Part shown: piece after piece, positions 34,234-45,040 of the stretch
Layout of the letters: each line of letters starts with the position of its first letter
How positions within the stretch are numbered: the stretch's first letter is position 1
Assembly (NCBI GenBank): GCA_949357655.1
Contig: CASHTG010000018.1
Coordinates: forward strand, 1-64,000
Direction of reading: 5' to 3'
DNA: 64,000 nt
DNA from: Parascedosporium putredinis
Lineage: Eukaryota > Ascomycota > Sordariomycetes > Microascales > Microascaceae
Translations under genes and position numbers: made by a program
The notes under the pieces: generated by a model
The model's database searches: none
Seen by the model: only the letters and a program-made list of their open reading frames with translations
Told to the model about the DNA's origin: nothing

Positions 34234-35557
34234 ATGGGTAGCGTACTTGAGGACAAGTTTGATGGCTGGTCCGTACATAGCCAGAGGAGTTCCCCCTTTT
34301 CACTCTACTGCCCCTTGAAGTGCGCCGGGAAATCTACCAGCACCTTTGTGCCACATTCGACGTCGCCCCTCCTCACAATTTCCGCTTTGAAAGTACCCAT
34401 GCTGCGGATCCAGACTCCGATGGCGTCGATATCCAAGGTGCTCTGGGCTTCTTTGCACGACGACGCCAGGGTGAGCCGTACCCATCCTGGCCCCTGACAG
34501 CCTCAGACTCACCTGAGCATTATGGCCTCCCCGTCCACGCCAATGTTGATGAGTTGGAAAATTGGCGCGAGTGGTATAATAAGCCATGGGTAAGGCCAGG
34601 CCACACAGGAGGACGTTTGGATCTTGCCATATTGCGCACCTGCCGCCGTATTTATATCGAAGCGAGGGAAGTGGTAATCAAGAGCTACGTGCACGTTGTG
34701 GATACAAACTGCGGGCCTGCCAAGAAGAGGCTGAACATACATGATCCGACGACGCCATACTATACGAATGGGGTTTCCCGTGCACAAATTTATCCCAACA
34801 ACCGGTATCTCGAGACCTACTTGTTCGATTTCATCGCGTCTGGTGCGGTACTACGGCGGCTCCAACATCTGCGCCTCACTATCCGCAGCATCGACTGGAA
34901 CGGAGCGATAAGCGTAAATCCTTTCCGAATCGATAGCGGTATTGATAGTTGGGGAAACTGGAAACGAGGCGTCATGCAAAGTGACATGAGGACGTGTGAA
35001 AATTTCAGCACCAGGCCCGTCGCTCTTTCGGATCAACCGCAGGACGCTCAGAACTGGGTTCCGCCGATTGAGTATGAACCGTTTTCGTGGGGCTTGACAT
35101 TCATGTACCTCCCACAGCTGACTAGCCTTACCATCGACTTTGAGGGTACTGAGATGCAAAAGGACAATATCGAACCTATTGTTGAGTGGGCAACTCGGAC
35201 GTGGCAGTTTCCCTAGGCCCTAGAAAAGATGGCGCGGCGTATCTCTCGGCCCATGGCAACACAGTCGCTGAGACAAGCTGGCGGGGTACCCGAGCACACT
35301 GGGGGTCACCGCCTGGAGACTGTGGACATGCCCTCAACCTGGACTACCCAGATCGTCTACGTGCCCCCTGCCCCAAGTGTGACCGAAGACTCATACTTTA
35401 TAGGAGGAATCTCGGACCGCGGATGTATACATGGACAGTGAAGTGGACGCCGCGGATAGGAAAACCATGGAAGCCGTCGTGGGGAACTAAACGAAATCTT
35501 CTTCCGCAATTGCCAGACTGGCAAGCCTGGGAGTCTGATGACTGGACGTTGGATTGA
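34234..35557 (+). CDS. F-box-like domain protein of unknown function, two frame breaks
   Basis: ATG 34234 (MGSVLEDKFDGW). After a missing base in the C run at 34292-34296 the reading continues as LLPLEVRREIYQHLC, the N-terminal F-box-like motif of a large fungal family, then LRTCRRIYIEAREV, then LQHLRLTIRSIDW and LTSLTIDFEGTE leucine-rich strands. A second missing base at 35211-35213 (CCC) moves the end into the frame that finishes at 35557, with a CPKCDRR segment. Two bases restored gives 441 residues. These proteins may recruit targets for ubiquitination; no specific function is known. The start and stop agree with a single uninterrupted exon. Confidence 0.72.
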
Positions 35558-35803
35558 TGTGCTCTGTCCGTATCAAGTGGGAAAGTCTGCCGGCATGGGC
35601 CTATCCTTCTAATTATTTGTCGCTGCGACAAAGGCTGCTATGTACTTACACTTCTCATCAGCAAAGCCAATGAAACCAGGTTTTGTGATCGGGTATTCCA
35701 GCGAAGGCTAGACTTTTAACTTTGGTCTATATATCATCGGTACCACCCTCCCCCTCTTTGTTTCCCACTATCAGTTCCCCACGTAAATCAGCATGAAGTC
35801 TTG

Positions 35804-37694
35804 CTACATATGCTTTTCATCACCAAGATATTTCGTAGCTTCTGTCTCCTGCTTAGCATCACCGATTTCCTCGTCGAGGTCAAAATTTGCCCCTGCAACC
35901 TTTTCCCGGAATCTTGTGACATCAGCCCCCACGCCTGGGCAGACGTACGACTTGAATTTCCTCGTGGGCAGGTTTGCCTCAAACATCTCGTCCAGTTCCT
36001 CCAAACTCCTGCCCTTGAGTTCGGGTAGGAAGAAGTACGCCCAGATGAGAGCGAGGAATGAGCATCCACCGTAGACAAATCCGACGCGGGCCCCCAAGTT
36101 GCCATAGCCTTCGTCTTGGACGTAGGGATTCACGTAAGTTATGAGCAGGACCATACAGAAACTGACAAAAGTTGCAGTCATGATGGTCTTCTCGCGGACC
36201 ACCGCGGCGGCGGCCTCGGAGGTGGTAATCCAAGTGCAGCTTCCCCAACACCCACCGGCAATTGCCTGGTAAATGAGAATGGCCGCGACACAGCCCTGGG
36301 CTTTGGAGCCAACAACATGGGTATACGCACCCAAACCAGCAACAACCCACATGAGGGTTCCCATGAAGAATGCGGAGACAATGAGGATGGGTCGGCGGCC
36401 AATCTTGTCGGTAAAATAGAATGCTAGTGTGATTCCTCCCAGCTGCGTCGCATTCTGCGCAATGTAAATCTGCAGGCTATTCTGGATTCCGATGCGCTGT
36501 AGAAAGAGCACGAGATAGTTATTCATGAATGAATTGCCTTGTATCAGCTGCATGAGCTGGACAAGAATGGCTATCATGGTGCGTCGAAGGTTCGACCCCT
36601 AAAGCAATCGAGGTAGGTGGTGTGGGCGGAGAGCTCAAGCTGCTCCTGTAAGGCCGTCTCAATGAGGGAGAGCTCGACAGCAACCTCTTCGGGGTGGACA
36701 TCCCTGCTCTAATGGTGGCCAGTGCGGAATGTGCTTCCTCCCGCCGGTTCTTCATCAAAAGCCATCTAGCATAAGTGAATGTAAGAAACTGCGTTTGTGG
36801 GTGGGCATAGACCAGTGGAGTTAAACACCTACCGAGGGGATTCTGGTAGAAACCAGATACCGCCTAAAAGAATAACAGGGACCGCTGCTTGAACAATCAT
36901 AACGGGCATATACTCCCACTTGCCAGCGAGAGACCGGGAAGTCCCGTAAATGCAGCTAGCGGAGACGATGTTACCCACAATCTGCCACCATTGATAAAAG
37001 TTGACGAGAGAACCACGGATAGCCGCGGGGCAAGCTCCGCGCTATAGGTAGGAATCACGTTTGCCTCCATGCCCATGGATATGCCGTTTATAGTCCGCCC
37101 AACAACAATGGCCCAGTAGTTCTTTGATGACTATTAGACAAGGAATAGGTTAAAGTTAGGACGCGGGACTAACCGGGACAGCGCATTGAACGATGACGCC
37201 GACAATGGAGATCGCCGAAAGGGCAACAATGGTCATCTTCCTGCCGAGATACTGAGAACAATACCCACCAACAATGCACCCGATTGCCATGCCGGCGTTC
37301 GGTGTGCCAGTTCCGGCAGATTGCCAGGTTGACGGAATGACCTTTGGACCTCCGCTGTCCGGAGTAATACCATAGTCATCCGCAAATTGCTGCAAGCCAA
37401 GGCACGACGACCACCAGGCCAAATCGAACCCGAAGTTCTAGACAGATTAGTCAAAGGACAGATATTGCCACCGCCATGTTGTTAGGCAATAGAGACTTAC
37501 GAATGAGCCAAACTTTCACATAGCACATATTAGCATGTAGTCTCACAAGAGTTCTTGGCGGGCCACAAGTATCGCTTTGGGGGTGGGGAGACGTTTAGGT
37601 GGGGAGGGCTACTTACAGACACGAACATGTAGATCCCTAGGACCCGCCATGTGAGCTCGTTAAAGAGCTGCGGTTTGCGGAAAGCAAGGCCCAT
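35804..37694 (-). CDS. MFS sugar transporter (maltose/hexose type), three frame breaks
   Basis: Exons complement(join(35804..36765,36833..37130,37174..37437,37501..37512,37617..37694)). The 12-base exon 37501..37512 (Phe-Gly-Ser-Phe) joins MFVS to NFGFDLAWW in frame. Signatures: GYCSQYLGRKM after helix 2, GRTINGISMGMEANVIP, PESPRW before the central loop, YFTDKIGRRP, and LPELKGRSLEELDEMFEANL, which is the standard sugar-porter ending. Missing single bases near 37028 (G run), 36713 and 36596-36599; restoring all gives about 538 residues with twelve expected helices. It imports a sugar by proton symport. Divergent from the maltase across a 0.73 kb promoter, so a maltose or isomaltose role is likely. 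Confidence 0.87.
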
Positions 37695-38113
37695 TGTTGA
37701 ATTAAGCCGACGAAGCAAGGTTGATCTTTACGCACGTGAGCGGAGATAGAGACAGGTGAGAGCGGAATAGACAGATGATGAAAAGATGTTAGAGATGATG
37801 CATTGGGAATTGTGCTTTGCTCTCTCCGCAGCGATGCGAGGCCGGGTACTTATGTATGATCTAGACATCAGCCCTTTGCGTAGATCTCCCTTATATCAAG
37901 TAGGTGCAAATACTGCGTCGATAGGGTCATTCGACAGGATTCACAAAAGATACCGGGAAAGGGGATGCGAGGGAATGTAGAGCGGGTCCTATTGAGACGT
38001 GGTTCTCCACATATCGCATTTTAGCGGCAGTGGTTCGCAGTGGAGTAGGGGAGAATAAAACCAGCCTAGGAACTTTTAGCCCGGATTTCGGCCTCTGCCA
38101 CCGCGCGCATGTC

Positions 38114-38154
38114 AGCGGGCAACTCTTGCGCGTTGCGCAACTGGGCTGCCCGCT
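38114..38154. repeat. Double-stem inverted repeat in maltase promoter
   Basis: Outer arms AGCGGGCA (38114-38121) and TGCCCGCT (38147-38154) pair perfectly; inner arms TTGCGC (38126-38131) and GCGCAA (38135-38140) also pair. About 270-310 bases upstream of the maltase start. Confidence 0.5.
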
Positions 38155-38251
38155 GAATGATAACGAGGTTCGCCTATTCTAGTTTAGGTGCGACCGCCCC
38201 CGTGCCATCCCAGCTTCTCGGGATACTAAGATTATCGGCTTGCGCGTTGCG
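38125..38251. repeat. CTTGCGCGTTGCG direct repeat, two copies
   Basis: Exact 13-base copies at 38125-38137 and 38239-38251, 114 bases apart, both in the shared transporter/maltase promoter. The first lies inside the hairpin. Candidate regulator sites; no known motif assigned. Confidence 0.45.
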
Positions 38252-38425
38252 GAAATGTTCGCGATAGCCCCGGTAGTTAGCTACGGAACCGAATGAGAAG
38301 TGCAGCATAAGAGAGACAAGACTACGATACAAAAGATGTGGTATATCATCATGCTCTTCTTCCAGATAATCCCAAGCTAGTGGTTCAGCTATTGTCTAAA
38401 TACGTCTCCCCATAATCCGCTAATT

Positions 38426-40408
38426 ATGACTATCTCCAATGATGGTCCTGTTCCCCAAGCGGTCCCCAAAGCAACGATCCTAGGCGGTTCTGAACTGCAC
38501 AAGAAGCCGGCTTGGTGGAAGGAAGCTACTGTATACCAAATTTACCCTGCGTCTTTCTGCGATTCAAATGGAGATGGCGTTGGCGACATCCAAGGCATTA
38601 AATCCAAAATACCTTACCTCAGGTCACTTGGAGTAGATGTCGTTTGGCTATCCCCCATCTACAGGTCACCCCAGCGAGATATGGGATATGATATCTCAGA
38701 CTATCGGGATATCCACCCGCCTTACGGGACTCTTGATGATTGGCGAGATCTAAAGGCTGAATTGAAGGCGACGGGTATCAAGATCATCATGGACCTCGTC
38801 GTCAATCACACTTCGGATGAGCATGAGTGGTTTGTAGAATCAAGAAGCAGCAAATTGAGCGATAAGCGATCTTGGTACTACTGGCAACCACCCAAGTATG
38901 ATGAAGACGGCAACAGAATGCCGCCGAATAACTGGAGATCCTTCTTTGGCGCTGAATCCGCATGGGAGTATGATGATGCAACCGACGAGTACTATCTCCG
39001 CCTCTTCACTCGGACCCAACCAGACCTGAACTGTAAGTTTAGCCTTTGAATTTCAAGAGTACTTCGGTTACTAATAAGTCTTAGGGGAAAATCCCAAGGT
39101 CCGCAAGGCCGTTCGGGACATCATGTCCTTTTGGTTGGAAGAAGGTATTGATGGATTTCGAGTACGTCATCCCTGTACCCCCGTTGCCCCTCTCACTTGT
39201 TTAGATTTATCAATCCACCCCATCTCTTGCTAGCTAATACCATCCGATAGGTTGACGCAATCAACTACATTGCGAAGGCTCCTGGCTTGCCGGATGCCGA
39301 GATCATTGAGCCGGATATCCCTCATCAGCCTGCAATGCACCTTTACCTCAACCGCTCAAAATGCCATGACTTCCTGCGAGAGCTCGGAGACAAGGTTCTT
39401 TCGAGGTACGATGTCATGACAGTGGGCGAAACTCCACACGTGGAGGAGCCCGATATGGCGATTCAATACGTCCACCCCGAACGCCGTGAATTCAACATGA
39501 TATTCCAATGGGAACACATGGACGTGGACCGAATTCCGGGCACTTTGCTGGGATGGAAGCAGTACCGACTCTCCGAATTCAAGGCAATCATGAGCAAATG
39601 GCAGATCACTATGCAAGAGCGAGGCGGGTGGAACAGCCTATACATGGAAAACCATGATCAAGGAAGATCCATCTCCAGATTCGCCTCGGATTCGCCCGAA
39701 GATAGATGCCTGTCGGGAAAGCTATTAGCCACGTTCCTCTCAACCTTGAGTGGAACACTGTATATTTTCCAGGGCCAAGACATAGGAATGATCAACCTTC
39801 CTAAGGAGTGGGGAATCGAGGAGTACAGCGACGTAGTTTCCGAGATGCACTATCGACAGGAAAAGGAACGACGGCAGCGAGAGTCTAAAGTCACTGATCC
39901 CTGCATGAAGGACGTCGTGGAGGACATACAAAAGAAGGCCCGCGATAACGGAAGAACGCCTATGCAGTGGTCTGGCATGAGTCCCCATGCCGGCTTTACT
40001 ACAGGTACGCCTTGGAGGAAGGTCAATCCCGATTATGTTGCGTGCAACGCCGAGAGTGCCGTCACCGATCCGGACAGTGTTTTGAACTACTGGAAGCGAC
40101 TTATACGACTTCGGAAAACTTGGAAGACGCTTATTTATGGAGACTTTGAGCACTTTGCCGCGGAGCATGAACAGTTGTTCGTCTATAAACGGTCACTTAA
40201 AGGCGACAAGGACGCCTATGTCTTCATGAACTTTTCAGACGCCCCCATTTACGGGGTTTCCACAATCGTTCCTGAGTTTGAAGGTGACCTGGTTCTCGGA
40301 AACTATGGTACACCTAGAGATGACGATGTAGTTAAGAGTACTGATACACTTAGGCCGTGGGAGGCGAGGCTATACTGCGCTAGGACAGAGTGGAAGGATT
40401 ACCGTTGA
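38426..40408 (+). CDS. Maltase / alpha-glucosidase, GH13 (intact)
   Basis: Exons 38426..39032, 39085..39161 and 39251..40408, 613 residues, no break. GH13 regions are all visible: WWKEATVYQIYPASF near the N-terminus, DLVVNHTSDEHEWF (region I), GFR|VDAINYI with the nucleophile Asp just after intron 2 (region II), VGETPHVE acid Glu (region III), ENHDQGR (region IV), and ARDNGRTPMQW. There is no signal peptide, so it acts in the cytosol on imported maltose or isomaltose, matching the adjacent sugar transporter. Both introns have GT/AG ends; the first has a CTAAT branch site. Layout resembles fungal MAL loci (permease, maltase, Zn2Cys6 activator). Confidence 0.95.
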
Positions 40409-40531
40409 ATATCCGCCATCGGTGTTGCGCCGTGTTGCGTATAGATCTATTCTCGTGGATGATCGCATAAAAGCCTGTCTGTTCTTGTAATATTGTCTGG
40501 ATTTCGTCCTGTTGTTTGTACACCCGACGTT

Positions 40532-42608
40532 TTATCTGTCGAAATTGTAATCAAAACTAGATAGTAATTGATCCAAGTCGGTGTCCCACTCTAGTCCATA
40601 TGTGTTGCCAAATGCAACCGCTGGGTCAACAGGGAAATCCTCCCGTAAGGCTTCATAGTTTTCAACTTGGGAAACTTCAGCAAGGTCCCCGTCGTAATTC
40701 GTGACTTCTTCGATCATCAATTCTTCGTCCTTCTCTTTTGTACCCGAGCCTTGACCCAAATTGACACCTGTGTCTCCGTCCTCACCTGCCAAAGAGTCCG
40801 ACGAATCGCGCTGAAGTAGTAGATCCATGCGGATCGATGCCAATTTGGTCATGTTGAAATTGAGCGAGTGTGCCTTGAGAAGTTCTCGATAGGTTGTGAT
40901 TTCTTGTATCCAATGATTGACTTCATCGTCTTCCGTGGCGGACAGTAGCATGCCAATCATGAAGCCACCCGTAATGGCAAATGCAATCCGCGATGCTATC
41001 ATGGTTAGTCTCACACTAGATGCTCACCCTCTTCTAATCGTGCGACTCACTTAACCACCAAAACCCGGAAAGACAGTTTACTTGAAGATTCTTAAGCCAC
41101 CGTGTGACGTCGCGGACAAGGGTACCGGACCGTTGGCGGAATTGCGAGCCAGCGGCCGTTCGGAGAATGGCGCGGTAGAGGGTGATTTCAACCGTGTAAT
41201 ATGCAAGCTGGAGGTTACCCGTGGGGTCGTGCATCACGTCAAAATCCGCTAGAGGAGCCATATACTCGTCCTTCCAAGCTTGGAGCCTCCCGAGGAATGC
41301 GTCAGCAATGGCCACGCACTCGTCTCGGTGTAAAGTGTAGAGCTTCTTGGCTCCTCTAACTGTGTAGAGCTTGGATAAGATGTCCGACAAAATCACGGTG
41401 AGTCGCGCTGCTGCGACATACACACGGGCAGCCAAATCCCCCATCTTTCCACTTGCCCTTGGGTCAAATATAAAATCATCGATTTGGAGGTCTTCCACAT
41501 CATGCTGGTCATCGTGAAGATGAGATGGTCGACCTAGCACCAGCGCTGCCCACTTATCCTGTAGATATACGGACCACCAGAGCCGTTTGCGCCTTTTTTC
41601 TCCGCATCGGGTATTTTCCACCCAGTAGCGTCGATATTGAGACCGAGGTCCTGGCTCATTCCCACAATAGCCCCGACATCAGCCCACAAGCCTGGCATCG
41701 TGGGTGCCCTAAAGATGTACGTGTGTCGCTGGGCATGTAATAAAGCCGCTTCGATTGTCTCGTATTTGACGTGTCTTGCTTCGATGGGTAGGGCCTGGCT
41801 GGTAAAGTCCATGAAGAGCCAGGGGTTGATTCTTTGCGCTTCATGGCAGTACGGATGCGCCAACGCGAGCATGGAGGCGAGCAGGGACTGGGGGCGTCTG
41901 AAGCGGAAAATGACTTGGGGTCGAGGATGGGAATTGATGGGTGGACCACGTCAAAATAGGCCTTGACGAGCCGCTCTCCGTGAGGGCTTGCAATCTCACG
42001 GATGCGCGTCCCGGGATAGTAGCTTGGCCGCGCATCAAGATGCTGGTCGGGTACGGCTGTGAAGCTAGCCGGGAACCGGGGTCGTTGCCAAACCGCTGAC
42101 ACATCCAGCGAATACCATTGCTGGCTTGCACCCGTTTTGTGAGGCAGTACTGCAAGATGAAGGGATCTTGATCGCCGCTGAGGCCAACAAATTGAGTGTC
42201 TCTCCGCCGCCTCCCTCTTCCTGCAAGCTTGGGAAGTCTGTTGGGGTTTCTGTGCCACTAGGTTGAGCTTCAGTCGGCCATGGTCTCGACGCGGGAGGGC
42301 TCGAGAAAGGGCCTTCGACCCCGGTCGGGGGTTTTCGAATGCTACTTGGCTCGGTGCGGATCTTTTGATTCGGGGTGATACGAATGTGCAGCTTAACCCG
42401 CGGCTTTTACACAGCGAGCAGGGCTCATTCTCGTTGCGAAGACAGCAAACTCGGCGGCGGCGGCAATTGTCGCACCTAAATTACAATCAGCCTATCATGT
42501 ATACATATCAGCGAGATGGCGCCTTGGTCAATTGCGCCCATCTTACGGTCGCTGTCGTCTTGATCGATATTGTCTTTGTCGCGTCAAGGTTCGTGTGCTT
42601 GACTCCAT
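40532..42608 (-). CDS. Zn2Cys6 transcription factor beside maltase, several frame breaks
   Basis: Exon 1 42547..42608 (MESSTRTLTR...), intron 42476..42546, then a complete zinc cluster CDNCRRRRVCC with PCSLC and LSC (42395-42475). Middle homology region: CQRFGNDPG, SPHGERLVKAYFDVVHPS, LALAHPYCHEAQRINPW, WADVGAIVGMSQDLGLN, RRKRLWWSVYLQDKW. The last exon (40532..41000) is acidic (LMIEEVTNYDGDLAEVS; DTDLDQLLSSFDYN), a likely activation domain. Breaks are single missing bases, for example the T run at 41594-41599 and others near 41900 and 42080. It lies tail-to-tail with the maltase and is probably the regulator of the sugar genes; this is inferred from position. The final intron acceptor near 41000 is unclear. 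Confidence 0.8.
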
Positions 42609-42955
42609 TGGGTGTTAGGGAAATGAAGAATTATTTCTAAACCTAGGCAAAGGGTAAGGAGGCAATGAGGGAGTTTAGTGGAAAGGGGAGCTGATGACTG
42701 ATCGAAGCCTTGCTCTTATCCACCATCCATAAATGTTTCTGGGGATTTGGAAGTGGAGACTGCTGGAACGGGAATAGCCTCTCTCCAATTCACTCGGGGT
42801 GTTTCCTCCGGAGTGGAGTCGGCCGAGCCGGCGTCATCAACACAAGGATTACGGATTACAGAAGACGCAGCGAAAGGGACGATGTGTCGAGCATTAAATT
42901 AAGGTACCAACATTTTAGAAATGTCTCGTGTCTTGTCCCTTGGCGAAATTCTCAT
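42609..42955. other. Short spacer
   Basis: Upstream region of the Zn2Cys6 gene and 3' side of the wall protein. Nothing else seen. Confidence 0.4.
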
Positions 42956-43760
42956 CTAATTCAAAGCGAGGGAGAATGAAAGGGAGGCGGCCACGGCCGA
43001 CATGACGATCAGGTTTCTTTGAACGGAGGCAGCAAGACCCTCCGATGCTGCTGTAGAGGAGCCACCACTCTCGGATGGGGAGTTGGCAGTCCCGGACTTG
43101 GTGCTGGTCTGGCTCCCGGTCGCATTTTGGGTATCGTCTCCTTCGGAATCGCCCGAGGATGCCGACTGTGTGGTTTCCGCGTTGGTATCACTCGTCCCCG
43201 TGGGAAGAGGAGTTGGGCCAGTATATAGATTGCCTTTTCTGCCGTCACCAAGCGTATAGTCGCCTGTGATGACGTTGCCGGTAGTCCCATCGCCGTCACG
43301 GAAGTCGCCGGAGGCCATAGTGTAACAAAATAGTACGGCACTGAGAGACACGCAAGTCTCTTGGGAGTTGCAGTCAAGTTCGGCTGCGCGGCGGACAGTA
43401 TTTGAGAGCGTGTACCGGACATCTCGGGGCGCCAGGCGGCTCAAGTCACGGACTGCATTGGAAACCCAGCTATTGTCGAACGTGAGGATCGGGCCGCTTC
43501 CGACGGCGCCACCACCACCACTACTGCTACCACCTCCCTGGGTCAGGAAAGGCTCCAGAGCTGTTGCCGACGCGGCAGTACATTTCGTAGCGAGCTGGGA
43601 AGAAGCATTACTATTAGCGACTGATCTTTCCTAATGGTTGTCCTTGCTCTTGGTTGTACCAGCAGCCGGGGAGGACACGGCGGATGGAGTGGAGGCTTGA
43701 CCTTACAGAAGACCCAACAAGGGTAGCGGCGATAAAAACCAAGCTTGCGGAAAGCTGCAT
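42956..43760 (-). CDS. Secreted Ser/Thr-rich, probably GPI-anchored wall protein, frame-damaged
   Basis: Starts at ATG 43760 with a signal peptide (MQLSASLVFIAATLVGSS). A base appears missing near 43700 and a TAG lies near 43635. The rest is open from GGGSSSGGGG through DSRLAPRDVRYTL-type text and an ordered, Cys-bearing segment (DCNSQETCVSLSAVLFCYTMASGDF), then a long Ser/Thr-rich stalk and a C-terminal hydrophobic tail (LIVMSAVAASLSFSLAL), the usual GPI-attachment signal. It is likely displayed on the wall or membrane. The ordered segment recalls fungal GPI-anchored proteins of unknown function; no catalytic site seen. Confidence 0.65.
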
Positions 43761-45040
43761 TTTAGCTAGGAAAAGATGCAATCGGCCTTGGTCAATTGGT
43801 TAAAGAGGAGAGATGTGGCGTGCAACGGTCCTTGGCAATCTTGGCGGACGAACGTCATCTTTAAAACCACCTCTGAATGACCCCGACAATCCCCCTTTAA
43901 AGTCCCCTCTCGCCCTGACTCCTTCATCTCTGAATGTGCCTTCGGTCGTCAGTTGTTCTTTTATGTTTTTAGACTTTTGCTGCGACTCTCCGTCTGATTT
44001 GGGTTTAGCTTTGGGCTCAGCCGCAAATAATTCGAGCCTGGTGGCATACTAAGTCCAGACTGCAGCCGCTCATGCGCGCACGCACCCCAGCGCCCAATAC
44101 ATTTTCTTGCCGAAATGCCGAGAGAGGCTTCTAGGTCTATTCTGCCCTATAATTTGATTGGAGTAGGTCTCCTGTCCCCTTCACGATATCGGGGAGCTAC
44201 GCCGATAAGGTGTTTGGGTCGGGTGGTTGAATGACCCCGATAACCCAAGCGAGCGGCGAGGAGAGACTAGCGCAGAGTGAGAGGGAGCACTTGACAGCAA
44301 CAGGACGTCGCGGTTAATCTTAGCTCGGCCGTTTAACATGGACGAGAAGCGCTGCTACGGCCAGCCCGGGAGACCTGCATCCACACAAGATGCGACTCCC
44401 TTTTTCTTCATCTCTTTCTCCTAGGGCTTTCTTCTCGCACAACTCGCCCCATTTGGTTAGTGCCCGGGGTGGTTCGTCTTTCACTCTAGCTTAGGATGGG
44501 ACAGCCTACAGACTGCGAGTTTACTCGTTGAACTTGTACTCAAGGCATCAAAAGTAAGAGTGATGGCATGGGTAGATTCGCGTCCACGAATGATAGTGAG
44601 GAGCATCTCGAAAGCGGTATCAACGGCTTAGGTGGCCAGGTACCTGCACTCCATAACTGGGAGAGGGAGCCGAGAAATTGATCAAGTCCACCTGCACACC
44701 AGTAGCAACGTTGGCGCCTCGTTTTCTTGCGCCAATAATGTACAGGGATGTACAGGGGCCGGTCTTGCTTCGCCCGGCTTCAAGAACCAAAACATATAAG
44801 TGTGAGGCACGGTATTGGGTTGGATTGTGAGTTCACTAAAAAGCGAGATGTTTGCTAAGAGTCTGGATATGGAACGCATCATCTTCTCCCTCCGTCTCTA
44901 TGTCAGCCATGTGACAGAATGGGCGGGAAACCTGCCAGACGCCTGGATCTGGCCCTATATAAGTACATAGGACTCCGTCAATTAACCACCAATCCTATCC
45001 ACGTCCAAAGTCCGAGAATGAGGCAGTATACCTCGGTAGT
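43761..45040. other. Spacer downstream of monooxygenase 2
   Basis: 1.28 kb; promoter side of the wall protein at the left, and a TACCGAGGTATA motif (reverse strand) at the right edge. Open stretches at 43813-44052 and 44682-44882 are not convincing genes. Confidence 0.4.
45027..45038. promoter_or_regulatory. TACCGAGGTATA motif, copy 4 (reverse strand)
   Basis: TATACCTCGGTA is the exact reverse complement. It lies only two bases beyond the stop codon of the second monooxygenase, an unusual place for an activator site. Confidence 0.35.

Larger units (their letters stand above)
37695..38425. promoter_or_regulatory. Divergent promoter of transporter and maltase
   Basis: 731 bases between two start codons. 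It contains a hairpin and a duplicated 13-mer (listed separately). No classic CGG-N9-CGG site was found by eye. Confidence 0.5.
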
